A stretch of DNA of 64,000 nt from Paenibacillus phytohabitans (GTDB lineage Bacteria; Bacillota; Bacilli; Paenibacillales; Paenibacillaceae), in the NCBI RefSeq assembly GCF_013141775.1, contig NZ_WHOB01000061.1:1-64000 (forward strand), written 5' to 3'. This document shows positions 8,311-16,421 of the stretch, in pieces. A program made the position numbers and the translations under genes. How positions within the stretch are numbered: position 1 is the stretch's first letter; every line of letters begins with the position of its first letter. Under the pieces are notes generated by a model, which did not search any database, had not been told where the DNA came from, and saw nothing but the letters and a program-made list of their open reading frames with translations.

Positions 8311-9059
8311 GGTTTACCTCCTTCTCCGCAGCAAGCGCAATTCGGATTACGGGTAATATGGACGCTATAACAGGCGAAGTCGAGTGAGCTGAAGCGATGC
8401 ATTACGCCCGCATAAGTTGTCCCTACCCCTGTAATCCATTTTACGGCTTCCAGCGCTGCCAGACAACCTGCAATCCCGGAGGTTGCACCCAGAACAGGGA
8501 ACCCAAACGGCTCCCACTGCGGCTGCACATCCGGATACAGGCATTCGAGGCAAGGCGTCAGTCCTGGAATCACAGTAGTCAGCGATATTTCAAAGCCATA
8601 CATTGCCGCTTCCACCATAGGCGTGTTCGTATCGACACACAGACGGTTCAGCGCGTACCGCTCAGGGAAATCGTACCGGGCATCAATCACAATATCGGCA
8701 TCCCTTACCCAGGGTCTGGCCGCGTTATATTCAATTTTAGAATTATAGCCTTCAATTGCCACGTGCGGATTCAGCCGCTGCAGCCGGGCAATAGCCGTAC
8801 TCATCCGCTCCTGCCCCAAATGATCACTATCCATCAGAATCTGCCGGTTAAGATCCGGCGCGAGAATGTTTCCCTCATGGGCCAAAATAAGCCTGCCGAC
8901 ACCCGCCGCCGCCAAATAGAGTGCCGCTGTTCCGCCAAGTCCGCCGATGCCGGCCACCATGACCGTCGCTTCCTTCAGTGCCTTCTGCCCGTCTTCCCCG
9001 AGCAGCTTCAGCTGCCGGGCATACCGTTCCAGCTCCAAACCTCCGGCAAGCTGCTCCAT
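8307..9059 (-). CDS. hesA: HesA/MoeB/ThiF family adenylyltransferase
   Basis: E1-like adenylyl-transferring protein, 250 residues, of the HesA/MoeB/ThiF family found in Paenibacillus and cyanobacterial nif clusters, where it is thought to help cofactor or sulfur metabolism. The nucleotide-binding motif is VAGIGGLGGTAALYLAAAG (residues 35-53), with the conserved DLNRQ segment near residue 69. Two CxxC pairs (CLEC and CACC) should bind structural zinc. The RBS (AGGGGGAT) is only a few bases from the end of a MITE-like element inserted upstream, so the original hesA leader was replaced or displaced by the insertion. Confidence 0.93.
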   Translation of the reverse strand: MEQLAGGLELERYARQLKLLGEDGQKALKEATVMVAGIGGLGGTAALYLAAAGVGRLILAHEGNILAPDLNRQILMDSDHLGQERMSTAIARLQRLNPHVAIEGYNSKIEYNAARPWVRDADIVIDARYDFPERYALNRLCVDTNTPMVEAAMYGFEISLTTVIPGLTPCLECLYPDVQPQWEPFGFPVLGATSGIAGCLAALEAVKWITGVGTTYAGVMHRFSSLDFACYSVHITRNPNCACCGEGGKP

Positions 9060-9077
9060 CCCTGAATCCCCCTGTAA

Positions 9078-9292
9078 CTATATAAGGCGCACTTAAGATT
9101 GAACTTGAAGCTTAGTCGTCGCTGCGGTGAACATTTGGACTTCCGGCCGCTGTTGTCACCAGATTTCTTGATCTAATCCGCTCTCCGCGGTAGAAATCCG
9201 GTGACAAAGGCGGTCGCTACCGCTCCTACAGTTCCAAATTTCCCCTCCGCTTCTTTCGCTTTTTGTTTATTTCTTTAGTGATTCTTATATAG
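9078..9292. mobile_element. MITE-like element, copy 1, inside the nif operon
   Basis: A 215-bp non-coding segment that recurs at 41187-41402 with about 88-90% identity by eye. The left end CTATATAAGGCGCACTTAAG matches the inverted right end CTATATAAGAATCACTAAAG at most positions. The interior folds on itself: TTGTCACCAGATTTC near 9154-9168 is complementary to GAAATCCGGTGACAA near 9193-9207, and TTTGGA pairs with TCCAAA further out. No transposase frame is present. It separates hesA from the DUF269 gene and must be transcribed with the operon. Confidence 0.75.
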
Positions 9293-9369
9293 ATAAATTA
9301 TATTAGTAATTTTTCTATTCTGGGATAGTCGTAACTACAGATATAGATATTGATTCCTGCCCCATTGCT

Positions 9370-9936
9370 CTAGCCCTCCAGGCTGAGCAGCCCGTGCTCT
9401 GAAGTCATCACCTTGTATTTATCCAGAAAAGCCTGCCCTTCTTCTATACACTCCACCCCGTACCGGATCGTCTTCTCTGCAGAAGTGAACGGGAAGGGGG
9501 CGCCGGCGCGTAAGCTTTTGAGTACCAGGATAACTCTGCCGCTGTACAGCAGCCCCCGTCCAAAGCCCTCGCCGTTAATCTCAGCGGTACTCTGGATCAT
9601 AAGGCCCGTTCTTTCTTCCATCACTCCGGCCATCGCCTGGAACAGCAGCGGTACCTGCTGGCGCACCTTCGGAGACACGGCACAATTGAATTCGGATTGA
9701 TTCTGATCCTCTGCAGTAGCCAGGAACAGCTTCCCGATCTTCTCCAGCGGCGGAAGCATGGCATTACGCCCGAAGAAATCTCCGGCATCCAGCAGATGGC
9801 ACAGCCGCCGGACCAGAGCATCCGCTGTCTCCTGATTCAGTTCCTTGCGCACTTTCCGGCTGCGCAGCCTCATTGCCGGGGCTTCCGTGTTCCCCTTATC
9901 CTGCAGTGCCGCATGCTCATTAGCCATGGGTTCCAT
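9370..9936 (-). CDS. NifX-associated protein (DUF269)
   Basis: Nitrogen-fixation accessory protein of 188 residues. From about residue 45 it follows the DUF269 pattern: a helical start (LCHLLDAGDFFGR), a central MEERTGLMIQS segment, and the hallmark GEGFGRGLLYSGRVILVLKSLR. DUF269 proteins sit next to nifX in many diazotrophs; a role in FeMo-cofactor handling is inferred from that linkage only. This should be the extra orf known between nifX and hesA in some Paenibacillus nif clusters. The N-terminal 40 residues are charged and not conserved in the family as I know it. RBS AGGGGGAG precedes the ATG, and the frame overlaps nifX by 17 bp. Confidence 0.85.
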   Translation of the reverse strand: MEPMANEHAALQDKGNTEAPAMRLRSRKVRKELNQETADALVRRLCHLLDAGDFFGRNAMLPPLEKIGKLFLATAEDQNQSEFNCAVSPKVRQQVPLLFQAMAGVMEERTGLMIQSTAEINGEGFGRGLLYSGRVILVLKSLRAGAPFPFTSAEKTIRYGVECIEEGQAFLDKYKVMTSEHGLLSLEG

Positions 9937-10330
9937 TCGCTTCTCCCCCTTCGCTCCCGCTATTCTCCTCCGCCCGCAGAACCTTGGCCAGCCACATAGG
10001 CGGCTTACCCTGAAGCATCTCCACCAGCCGTTTCAGCTGTTCCTCTATAGGACTGCCGAAAGGCACCTTCACCGGCATGATCTTGCGGCGCGTCACCCGT
10101 GCGGCCGCTGACGCACCGATCTGCATGATGAAGATCAGGGTACAGTCGCTTACCGCATCCAGCCGGCTGTCGATTTTGCCTGCTTCATCCTGGTTCAGCA
10201 CCGCTGGCAGCTTGCGCAGCTCAACCAGTGAGGCGCCTGATTTCGTTACATTATATACAGCAAACATCGGACTTTGTCCGAAATGGGCATTTACACGGTT
10301 TCCATCATCTGTGGCGAACGCTACTTTCAC
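9920..10330 (-). CDS. nifX: Nitrogenase cofactor carrier NifX
   Basis: NifX, 136 residues, a small carrier that binds FeMo-cofactor precursors between NifB and NifEN. It opens with VAFATDDGNRVNAHFGQSPMF, the NifX/NifY/NifB-C-terminal dinitrogenase-iron-molybdenum-cofactor fold, and keeps the DCTLIFIMQIGASAAARV segment. The C-terminal 25 residues are polar and variable. It starts at GTG with GGGAGG nine bases upstream, overlapping nifN by 26 bp. Confidence 0.93.
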   Translation of the reverse strand: MKVAFATDDGNRVNAHFGQSPMFAVYNVTKSGASLVELRKLPAVLNQDEAGKIDSRLDAVSDCTLIFIMQIGASAAARVTRRKIMPVKVPFGSPIEEQLKRLVEMLQGKPPMWLAKVLRAEENSGSEGGEANGTHG

Positions 10331-11633
10331 GGTGTCCTGCCTCCCTTTGCATTAACAAATTCCCTGCTTTATTACTCCATTCCATAGCGCCTCGGTACCC
10401 GACCGAGACAGACATATAAGCACCCAGCTCATTCCAGACCGGGAATCCGGCCGGCATAAACGCTGCTTCGATCCGCTGCGCACCTGCGAGCCCGTGGGAA
10501 TTGCTGATCCACAAATCCGCTCCCTTGCCGAGTACCTCGGCATCATCCAGATCCCCCACCCATACCTCGCGTTCCATTCCGGCAACGAGCGGAGTTTCGT
10601 ATGAGGTAATCAGCGCCTTCTGCTCTACCCCCAGCTCCTCCAGCCATCCCGAGACCGAATACAAATGATCCGGTTCCAGCGCCGTCAGAGCCGACATTCC
10701 GGCAAACTGAAAATGGGCATCCAGCATGCTGTCGAGCAGATTCTCCCTCTGCCAGCAATAGCGCAGCGGCACTGGCTCCCCGCTGATCTGATGCAGGAAA
10801 TGCAGCAGTTCATCGGTGGCTTTGAGTCCCATTGCGCCTTCGAATACTTTATAAGGCGTGCCCAGCGCATTGTGCAGCCGCCGGGCCGGACGCTCCATGC
10901 TCCCGCCGATGGCAATCGTCAGCCCGGACTGCAGGCTCTGCAGCATGGAATCCAGGGGAACCCCGCCCCGGGTCAGCGGCGAGAAGCCTGTCAGCAGATG
11001 GCCGGAAAGGGACGTCGAGATATCCGGCAGCGCAATCACCTCGAACCCGAAGGAGGAGATGATCTCCTTCAGTTCCATTACATCGGCCGGGGTTAAGAAT
11101 GATCCCGGCAGCAAGGTGATCTGCCGGGTGTTTACACTCCTGGACCCCCGGTGCCCGACCTGCTGGATCATCTCGTCAATCATGGCTTCTACCGTAGAGC
11201 TGAAGCCCGATTCCAGTGATCCGCGAAAATCAGGGAGCACGACGGAGAAGGCGAGACCGCCGCGCATATTCCGCTCTCTTTTATACGTCTTAAGCATGTT
11301 CTGATAATCTACACCCGCCACATCGGTCAGCTCTGTTCCAATAATGCCGATGATATCGGGACGGTGCTTGCTCAGCACCAGATTCAGCGCCTCTTCCAGA
11401 TTGCGGTTGGCGTCGAAGATGACATCCATCTCCTGCAGCGCCGAGGTCTGCACGGCAATTGGTTCCCGGAAATGCCGGGTCAGCAGCGCCTTCGGAAAAG
11501 CGGAGCAGCCCTGGGAGCCGTGAATCAGCGGCATGGCCCGGTAACAGCCCTGCAGTGCCAGCACGGCACCCAGCGACTGCCCGATCTTCAGCGGGTTGAC
11601 CGATGCCGGCTTCTTTCTCCGGTTAACGGTCAT
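10305..11633 (-). CDS. nifN: FeMo-cofactor scaffold subunit NifN
   Basis: NifN, 442 residues, beta-like subunit of the NifE2N2 scaffold on which NifB-co is matured to FeMo-co. Near the N-terminus NPLKIGQSLGAVLALQGCYRAMPLIHGSQGCSAF keeps the two family cysteines (LQGC and SQGC), and IIGTELTDVAGVD and LLPGSFLTPADVMELK are characteristic. The ATG overlaps the nifE end by 11 bp. Its Shine-Dalgarno (AAGGAGG) can pair with CCTCCTT just before the ATG, suggesting that translation depends on ribosomes finishing nifE. Confidence 0.95.
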   Translation of the reverse strand: MTVNRRKKPASVNPLKIGQSLGAVLALQGCYRAMPLIHGSQGCSAFPKALLTRHFREPIAVQTSALQEMDVIFDANRNLEEALNLVLSKHRPDIIGIIGTELTDVAGVDYQNMLKTYKRERNMRGGLAFSVVLPDFRGSLESGFSSTVEAMIDEMIQQVGHRGSRSVNTRQITLLPGSFLTPADVMELKEIISSFGFEVIALPDISTSLSGHLLTGFSPLTRGGVPLDSMLQSLQSGLTIAIGGSMERPARRLHNALGTPYKVFEGAMGLKATDELLHFLHQISGEPVPLRYCWQRENLLDSMLDAHFQFAGMSALTALEPDHLYSVSGWLEELGVEQKALITSYETPLVAGMEREVWVGDLDDAEVLGKGADLWISNSHGLAGAQRIEAAFMPAGFPVWNELGAYMSVSVGYRGAMEWSNKAGNLLMQREAGHRESSVRHR

Positions 11634-12987
11634 AAGGAGGAGCCTCCTTATCCCATGGGGCCGGGCTCGCCGCCAGCTTCCAGATTGGATTCGCCAGCGA
11701 ATAGGTCAGCTCTTTGGCCAGCCTCAGCAGTCCCTCATATCCGGCATACGCCTTGTGCCGCTCCTGATTAATATCGATGAACGGGATCTGCTCTTTCATC
11801 GCCACGTACATATTGCGTCCGCCGGCAATCATAATATCAGCCTTGCGTTCCCTGACCGTCTTAATAATCCGGCTTGCTCCGCCTTCGGGAATGTATTCCG
11901 TATCGTCGCCCACCCGGTCGGCAATCCGCCGCACATCATCCTCAGTACTTTTGTTCGTGCCTACCCCGACTACCTGGACACCCAGCTCCTTCAGCGCCGA
12001 GATCACCGACCAGCTTTTGACACCGCCGGTATAGAGCACCGCCCGTTTCCCCTTCAGCAGCTTGCGGTAAGGCCGCAGATCCTGGCTTAACCGGGCCTCT
12101 TCCCGTTCGGTGAGCCGGTCCACCCGCCGCTCCATCTCACGGTCATTCATTAGAAACGCCATCTGCCGCAGCGAATAGGTCGTTTCCTTGGCACCATAGA
12201 ACGAACCTTCGAAATATGGAATGCCGTATCTGGATTCCATCTCCTTGGCAAGGCCCAGCAGCGCCCGGCTGCAGACCACCATATTCACCTTCGCCCGGTG
12301 CGCCCAGGTAATCTCCTTGTAACGGGCATCTCCCGTTATCCGTGAGGTTACCGCTATCCCTGCGCTGTTCATCAGCTTCTCGATATCCCACATCTCACCG
12401 GCGATATTATACTCTCCGATCAGATTCACGCCCAGCGGCGTCAGCGGCTCCGGCTCTCCCGTACCAATGACGTACTGCAGCAGGGCATCACCGGCCAGGC
12501 GGTTGCCGAGATTCTTGCTGCCGACGAAGCCGGGACTGTTCACGGGGATCACAGGAATCCCGATCCGCTCAGCCGCCGTCTTGCAGACCGCATCCATATC
12601 TTCGCCAATCAGCGCTGTCACACAGGTTGAATATACAAATATTGCCGGAGGCGCAAAGCGCTCGGCAATATAGTCGATACTTTCCTTCAGTTTCTTCTCG
12701 CCGCCAAAAATAATATCGGAATCCGTAAGATCCGTAGCGAAGCCATATTGGGACAGGGAGGGGCCGCTTGATAACGTTCCTCTGCTCTCCCAGCTATTAC
12801 CGGCACAGGCAATCGGTCCATGGACAAGATGTGCAGCGTCCATAATCGGCAGCAGCGTAATTTGGGCTCCATCGAAGGAGCAGCCTCCAGCTGCTTCACC
12901 CGGTTTGGGCCGCGGACAGGGCTTTGCTTTTGGGGCTATGCTCCCGCAAGCCTCGGAATCAAATTCGTCTTTTCGAACAGGGTCCAT
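11623..12987 (-). CDS. nifE: FeMo-cofactor scaffold subunit NifE
   Basis: NifE, 454 residues from the chosen ATG, alpha-like subunit of the NifEN scaffold. Conserved elements are the cysteine segments GGCSFDGAQITLLP, HGPIACAGNSWESRG and VYSTCVTALIGEDMDAV, and the C-terminal ADIMIAGGRNMYVAMKEQIPFIDINQERH. The open frame extends to a GTG at 13062 without an RBS; the ATG at 12987 has AAGGAG 11 bases upstream and gives a usual family length. About 290 bp of AT-rich sequence separate it from nifK, the longest gap in the operon, with no clear terminator. Confidence 0.93.
   Translation of the reverse strand: MDPVRKDEFDSEACGSIAPKAKPCPRPKPGEAAGGCSFDGAQITLLPIMDAAHLVHGPIACAGNSWESRGTLSSGPSLSQYGFATDLTDSDIIFGGEKKLKESIDYIAERFAPPAIFVYSTCVTALIGEDMDAVCKTAAERIGIPVIPVNSPGFVGSKNLGNRLAGDALLQYVIGTGEPEPLTPLGVNLIGEYNIAGEMWDIEKLMNSAGIAVTSRITGDARYKEITWAHRAKVNMVVCSRALLGLAKEMESRYGIPYFEGSFYGAKETTYSLRQMAFLMNDREMERRVDRLTEREEARLSQDLRPYRKLLKGKRAVLYTGGVKSWSVISALKELGVQVVGVGTNKSTEDDVRRIADRVGDDTEYIPEGGASRIIKTVRERKADIMIAGGRNMYVAMKEQIPFIDINQERHKAYAGYEGLLRLAKELTYSLANPIWKLAASPAPWDKEAPPYDR
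11634..11649 (-). promoter_or_regulatory. Shine-Dalgarno-sequestering hairpin before nifN
   Basis: Directly 5' of the nifN ATG the minus strand reads AAGGAGGCTCCTCCTT. A 6-bp stem AAGGAG/CTCCTT with a 4-nt loop would bury the nifN Shine-Dalgarno. As this lies within the last codons of nifE, a ribosome completing nifE would melt it, giving strict coupling. Seen in sequence; the effect is inferred. Confidence 0.5.
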
Positions 12988-13275
12988 CGGCTCTTCATCT
13001 CCTTCGCATAAGATGCTGTGTTTCACGCAAATCTTGCGCTGTTCCTGAGGCGGCATTTGCACATGATGGCAAGAATCCCGGCCCTCCGCTGCCCCCGCGG
13101 ATTCCGGTCATAATAACCGCTGCCGAACGTACCGGGGGACGAAGGATGCCAGGCTTAGTATTTTTACATTTATTCAAATAATTACATTAATAATATACAT
13201 TTCATTTCAGAAAGTTTCAGTAATCCCTCTCACTCTTAGTGATCACTTTAACTTAGATAGCTGATAAATCTATGT

Positions 13276-14835
13276 TTAGCGCACCAGCTCAAAGTTAAAT
13301 CCGGAATTATTATCATCGAGCTGTTGAAGGATGGTATTCACAATCAAGCTAAGCAGATTTAACGTCCCCTGATACCCGATAATGGGATAACGGTGCATAT
13401 GATGACGGTCAAAGACCGGGAATCCGACCCGGATCAGCGGAACATCGGCATCCTTGGCGGCGAATTTCAGATGGGAGCTGCCGATTGCCAGATCAACCGT
13501 ATCATTCAGCAGCAGCGAGCGCATATGCCACAGGTCTTTACCCACATGCACAGTTGCTTCTGAACCGTAAGGACTTGCCGCCAGCAGCGCCACTGCTTCA
13601 TCCTTGAACTTCACTTCATTGTAATCAACATCACCGTTCGAGCAGACGATATGCACTGGCTCCATCCCGGTTTCCAGACAGAACCCGATCAGACCGATCA
13701 GCAGATCCGGATCACCTACAAGCGCAACCCGCTTGCCGTGCAGGTAAGGATGACTGTCCATGAGCGCATCTACTACGCGGCCGCGTTCTTCAGTAAGTGA
13801 AGCAGGAACCGGCAGTCCCGTCAGTTCACTGATCGTTTCCAGCAATTTATCGGTACCTTTAATCCCAAGCGGTGTCGATAATGCGGAGATTTGCTGCTTC
13901 CAGGTTCCGCTGATATATTCCTGCGTCTTTTTCAGCGTATATTTTTGCAGAGACAAGGTTCCCAGTGCATTCGCTGCCTGCGGAACATCCTCAAGCTTCG
14001 TGCCGCCATAATAGTATTCGTATTCTCCTGTGGCCGGGGAGTCATAGTTTCCGCTGTGGTCTCCCAGGATCGTGTACTTGGTATCAAAAGCCGCCAGAAT
14101 CTTGCGCAGTTCAGCAAAGTTGCCGGTGTACGGCTCGAACCCCAGCAGAACATTCAGCTTCTCTCCGCTTTCCGCACCGCTTCCCGGCTTACTCTCGATT
14201 CCCGAACGGGTATAGAGGTAGCTCAGAATGCCTTTGATCATGGCGTCATAGCCTGTGATATGCGAACCTACGAAGCTTGGGGTGTTGCAGAAAGCTACCG
14301 GGTATTCTTCACTGATCACCCCTTTGATCCGGGCATTGCCGATAAAAGAGTTGAGGTCATCCCCGATAACCTCAGCCATACAGGTGGTACAGATGGCAAC
14401 CATCTCCGGTTTGTACAGCGCGACACTGTTCTCCAGACCGTCGATCAGGTTATTCATTCCGCCGAATACGGCCGCATCCTCGGTCATTGAAGTGGAAACG
14501 GATGGCGTGGGTTCTTTAAAGTGACGGCTGAGATGGCTGCGGAAGTAGGCGTTGCAGCCCTGCGAGCCGTGTACAAACGGCAGTGTTTTCTCGAATCCGA
14601 GCGCGGCCATTACGGAACCCAGCGGCTGGCAGGCTTTATGCGGATTGATGACCACATTCTGGCGGCTGAAGTTCTTTTCCATATATTCAGCGGATTTGGA
14701 GTAAGCGAGTGCTTCAGCAGTTTCCTGCTCGCTGCAAGGCGCTTCGAACTGTTTCTTGTTCTCCCGCTGCTGAACATAACGCTCTTCCTTAAACAAGCTG
14801 GTATTATCTTTAATGTTCAGATCATCCTTGCTCAT
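13276..14835 (-). CDS. nifK: Nitrogenase MoFe protein beta chain NifK
   Basis: NifK, 519 residues, beta subunit of the molybdenum-iron dinitrogenase. The three P-cluster cysteines are Cys69 (NPHKACQPLGS), Cys94 (VHGSQGCNAYFRSH) and Cys152 (CTTCMAEVIGDDL). The ATG at 14835 follows AGAGGAGG by seven bases and overlaps the nifD stop as ATGA, the usual translational coupling for 1:1 subunits. The longer frame to 14886 lies within nifD and is not used. Downstream comes an AT-rich gap before nifE. Confidence 0.97.
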   Translation of the reverse strand: MSKDDLNIKDNTSLFKEERYVQQRENKKQFEAPCSEQETAEALAYSKSAEYMEKNFSRQNVVINPHKACQPLGSVMAALGFEKTLPFVHGSQGCNAYFRSHLSRHFKEPTPSVSTSMTEDAAVFGGMNNLIDGLENSVALYKPEMVAICTTCMAEVIGDDLNSFIGNARIKGVISEEYPVAFCNTPSFVGSHITGYDAMIKGILSYLYTRSGIESKPGSGAESGEKLNVLLGFEPYTGNFAELRKILAAFDTKYTILGDHSGNYDSPATGEYEYYYGGTKLEDVPQAANALGTLSLQKYTLKKTQEYISGTWKQQISALSTPLGIKGTDKLLETISELTGLPVPASLTEERGRVVDALMDSHPYLHGKRVALVGDPDLLIGLIGFCLETGMEPVHIVCSNGDVDYNEVKFKDEAVALLAASPYGSEATVHVGKDLWHMRSLLLNDTVDLAIGSSHLKFAAKDADVPLIRVGFPVFDRHHMHRYPIIGYQGTLNLLSLIVNTILQQLDDNNSGFNFELVR

Positions 14836-16289
14836 ATGCTCGCCTCCTCTGGCTGGATTTTGGATTTCCGGGTTACCAGATCCCATACCGGGCTGTTCAC
14901 AGTCATATCCATATCCTTGGCAAAAACCTTAAAGCCATCGAAGCCATGATAAGGACCGCTGTAATCCCAGGAGTGCATCTGGCGGAATGGAACACCCATT
15001 TTGTGATACACATACTTCTCTTTCACACCTGAACCTACCAGATCTATGTTCATTCTCTGGGTGAGCTCTTCCAGCTCATAGGCTGTAGGGTCATCCATAA
15101 TGATGGTTCCTTCCTGCAGCATCGGAAGCATCTTCTCATAGTCATCCTTATGGGCGAATTCGTAACCGGAAGCTACAATATCCATCCCCAGATCCTCATA
15201 CGCTCCGATGGTATGGCGGGAACGTAATCCGCCGATCATCAGCATGACCGTTTTGTTCTCCAGCCGGGGTCTGAATTTATGGATAATGGCATCCATCACC
15301 GGCTTATATTTAGCAATCATTCTCTCGCAGTTTTCCTGAATCGTAGCATCGAACAGGGCGGCGATCGCCCGCAGACTCTCATAGGTCTTGGTCGGTCCGA
15401 AGAAGTTGTATTCCAGCCAAGGAATACCGTAGGCCTTCTCCATATGATCCACCATGTAGTTCATCGAACGGTGGCAGTGAATCAGGTTCAGCTTCGCCTT
15501 GTGGGCTACTTCCAGCTCATTGAGGGAGCCGTCACCGGACCACTGGGCAATCACGCGCAGGCCCATCTCCTCCAGCAGGATACGGGATGCCCAGGCATCA
15601 CCGCCGATATTATAGTCGCCGATAATGTTGACATCATACGGGCCGGTCTCCGCCAGCTCCGCACGTCCCATGACGAAATCGCGGATTGCATCGTTTGCAA
15701 TATGGTGGCCCAGCGATTGGCTGACCCCCCGGAACCCTTCACAGCGTACCGGAACAATAGGCATATCCAGCTCTTTGGACATCTTTTTGGATACCGCTTC
15801 AATATCATCACCGATCAGACCGACCGGGCATTCGGATTGAACTGAGATCCCCTTGGCCAGCGGGAACATTTCGGTGATTTCACGCATGATTACGGCCAGC
15901 TTCTTATCTCCGCCGAAGACAATATCCGTCTCCTGAAAATCACTGGTGATCTGCATAGCCGTAAAGTTGTCAATACCCAGCGTCCCGTTCGCAAAGTTAC
16001 GGCGTGAGCCCCAGCTGTATTGGCCGCAGCCAACCGGTCCGTGACTGATGTGAACCATATCCTTGATCGGGCCCCAGACTACACCTTTGGAGCCTGCATA
16101 GGCACAACCGCGCGGAGTCATCACACCCGGCCGGGATTTAATGTTGGACTTGACTGCGCAAGTACCGCAATCTATTGCATTATCTGTAGCAACCTGGAAA
16201 TGCTTCTCGCGGTCTTTCTTCGCTTTTTTCGGGTAAGCTTCCAGAACTTCTTCTACCAGTTTTTTATTATCTTCGATATTCAGTCCCAT
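14832..16289 (-). CDS. nifD: Nitrogenase MoFe protein alpha chain NifD
   Basis: NifD, 485 residues, alpha subunit of the molybdenum nitrogenase that carries FeMo-cofactor. P-cluster ligands are Cys62 (TPRGCAYAGSKG), Cys88 (HGPVGCGQYSWGSRRN) and Cys154 (SECPVGLIGDD). Cofactor ligands are Cys272 (LNLIHCHRSMNY) and His439 (QMHSWDYSGPYHGFDGF). These mark it as the Mo enzyme rather than VnfD or AnfD. RBS AAGGAGG lies eight bases before the ATG. A 130-bp gap with a large stem-loop separates it from nifH. Confidence 0.97.
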   Translation of the reverse strand: MGLNIEDNKKLVEEVLEAYPKKAKKDREKHFQVATDNAIDCGTCAVKSNIKSRPGVMTPRGCAYAGSKGVVWGPIKDMVHISHGPVGCGQYSWGSRRNFANGTLGIDNFTAMQITSDFQETDIVFGGDKKLAVIMREITEMFPLAKGISVQSECPVGLIGDDIEAVSKKMSKELDMPIVPVRCEGFRGVSQSLGHHIANDAIRDFVMGRAELAETGPYDVNIIGDYNIGGDAWASRILLEEMGLRVIAQWSGDGSLNELEVAHKAKLNLIHCHRSMNYMVDHMEKAYGIPWLEYNFFGPTKTYESLRAIAALFDATIQENCERMIAKYKPVMDAIIHKFRPRLENKTVMLMIGGLRSRHTIGAYEDLGMDIVASGYEFAHKDDYEKMLPMLQEGTIIMDDPTAYELEELTQRMNIDLVGSGVKEKYVYHKMGVPFRQMHSWDYSGPYHGFDGFKVFAKDMDMTVNSPVWDLVTRKSKIQPEEASI

Positions 16290-16321
16290 GTATTGACCCT
16301 CCTTTTCTTGATGCAGGACGT

Positions 16322-16417
16322 CTAAGCCGCCTGCGTGGCTAATACCACCTGAGATGATCCGGCGAAGGCCGTCTCTCCACTCCCGTTCACCGGATCACTC
16401 TGTAGATTACGGCTTAG
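16322..16417 (-). promoter_or_regulatory. Large stem-loop between nifH and nifD
   Basis: In the nifH-nifD gap, CTAAGCCG (16322-16329) is complementary to CGGCTTAG (16410-16417), and inside it GATCCGG (16356-16362) to CCGGATC (16390-16396). There is no T-run, so this is unlikely to be a full terminator. Such nifH 3' structures are candidates for mRNA processing or stabilisation that yields more NifH than NifDK. Confidence 0.6.
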
Positions 16418-16421
16418 AGTC

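Noticed and set aside
10665..11096. Plus-strand frames opposite nifN, nifE and nifK
   Set aside because: Antisense to well-supported nif genes; composition is that of shadow frames.
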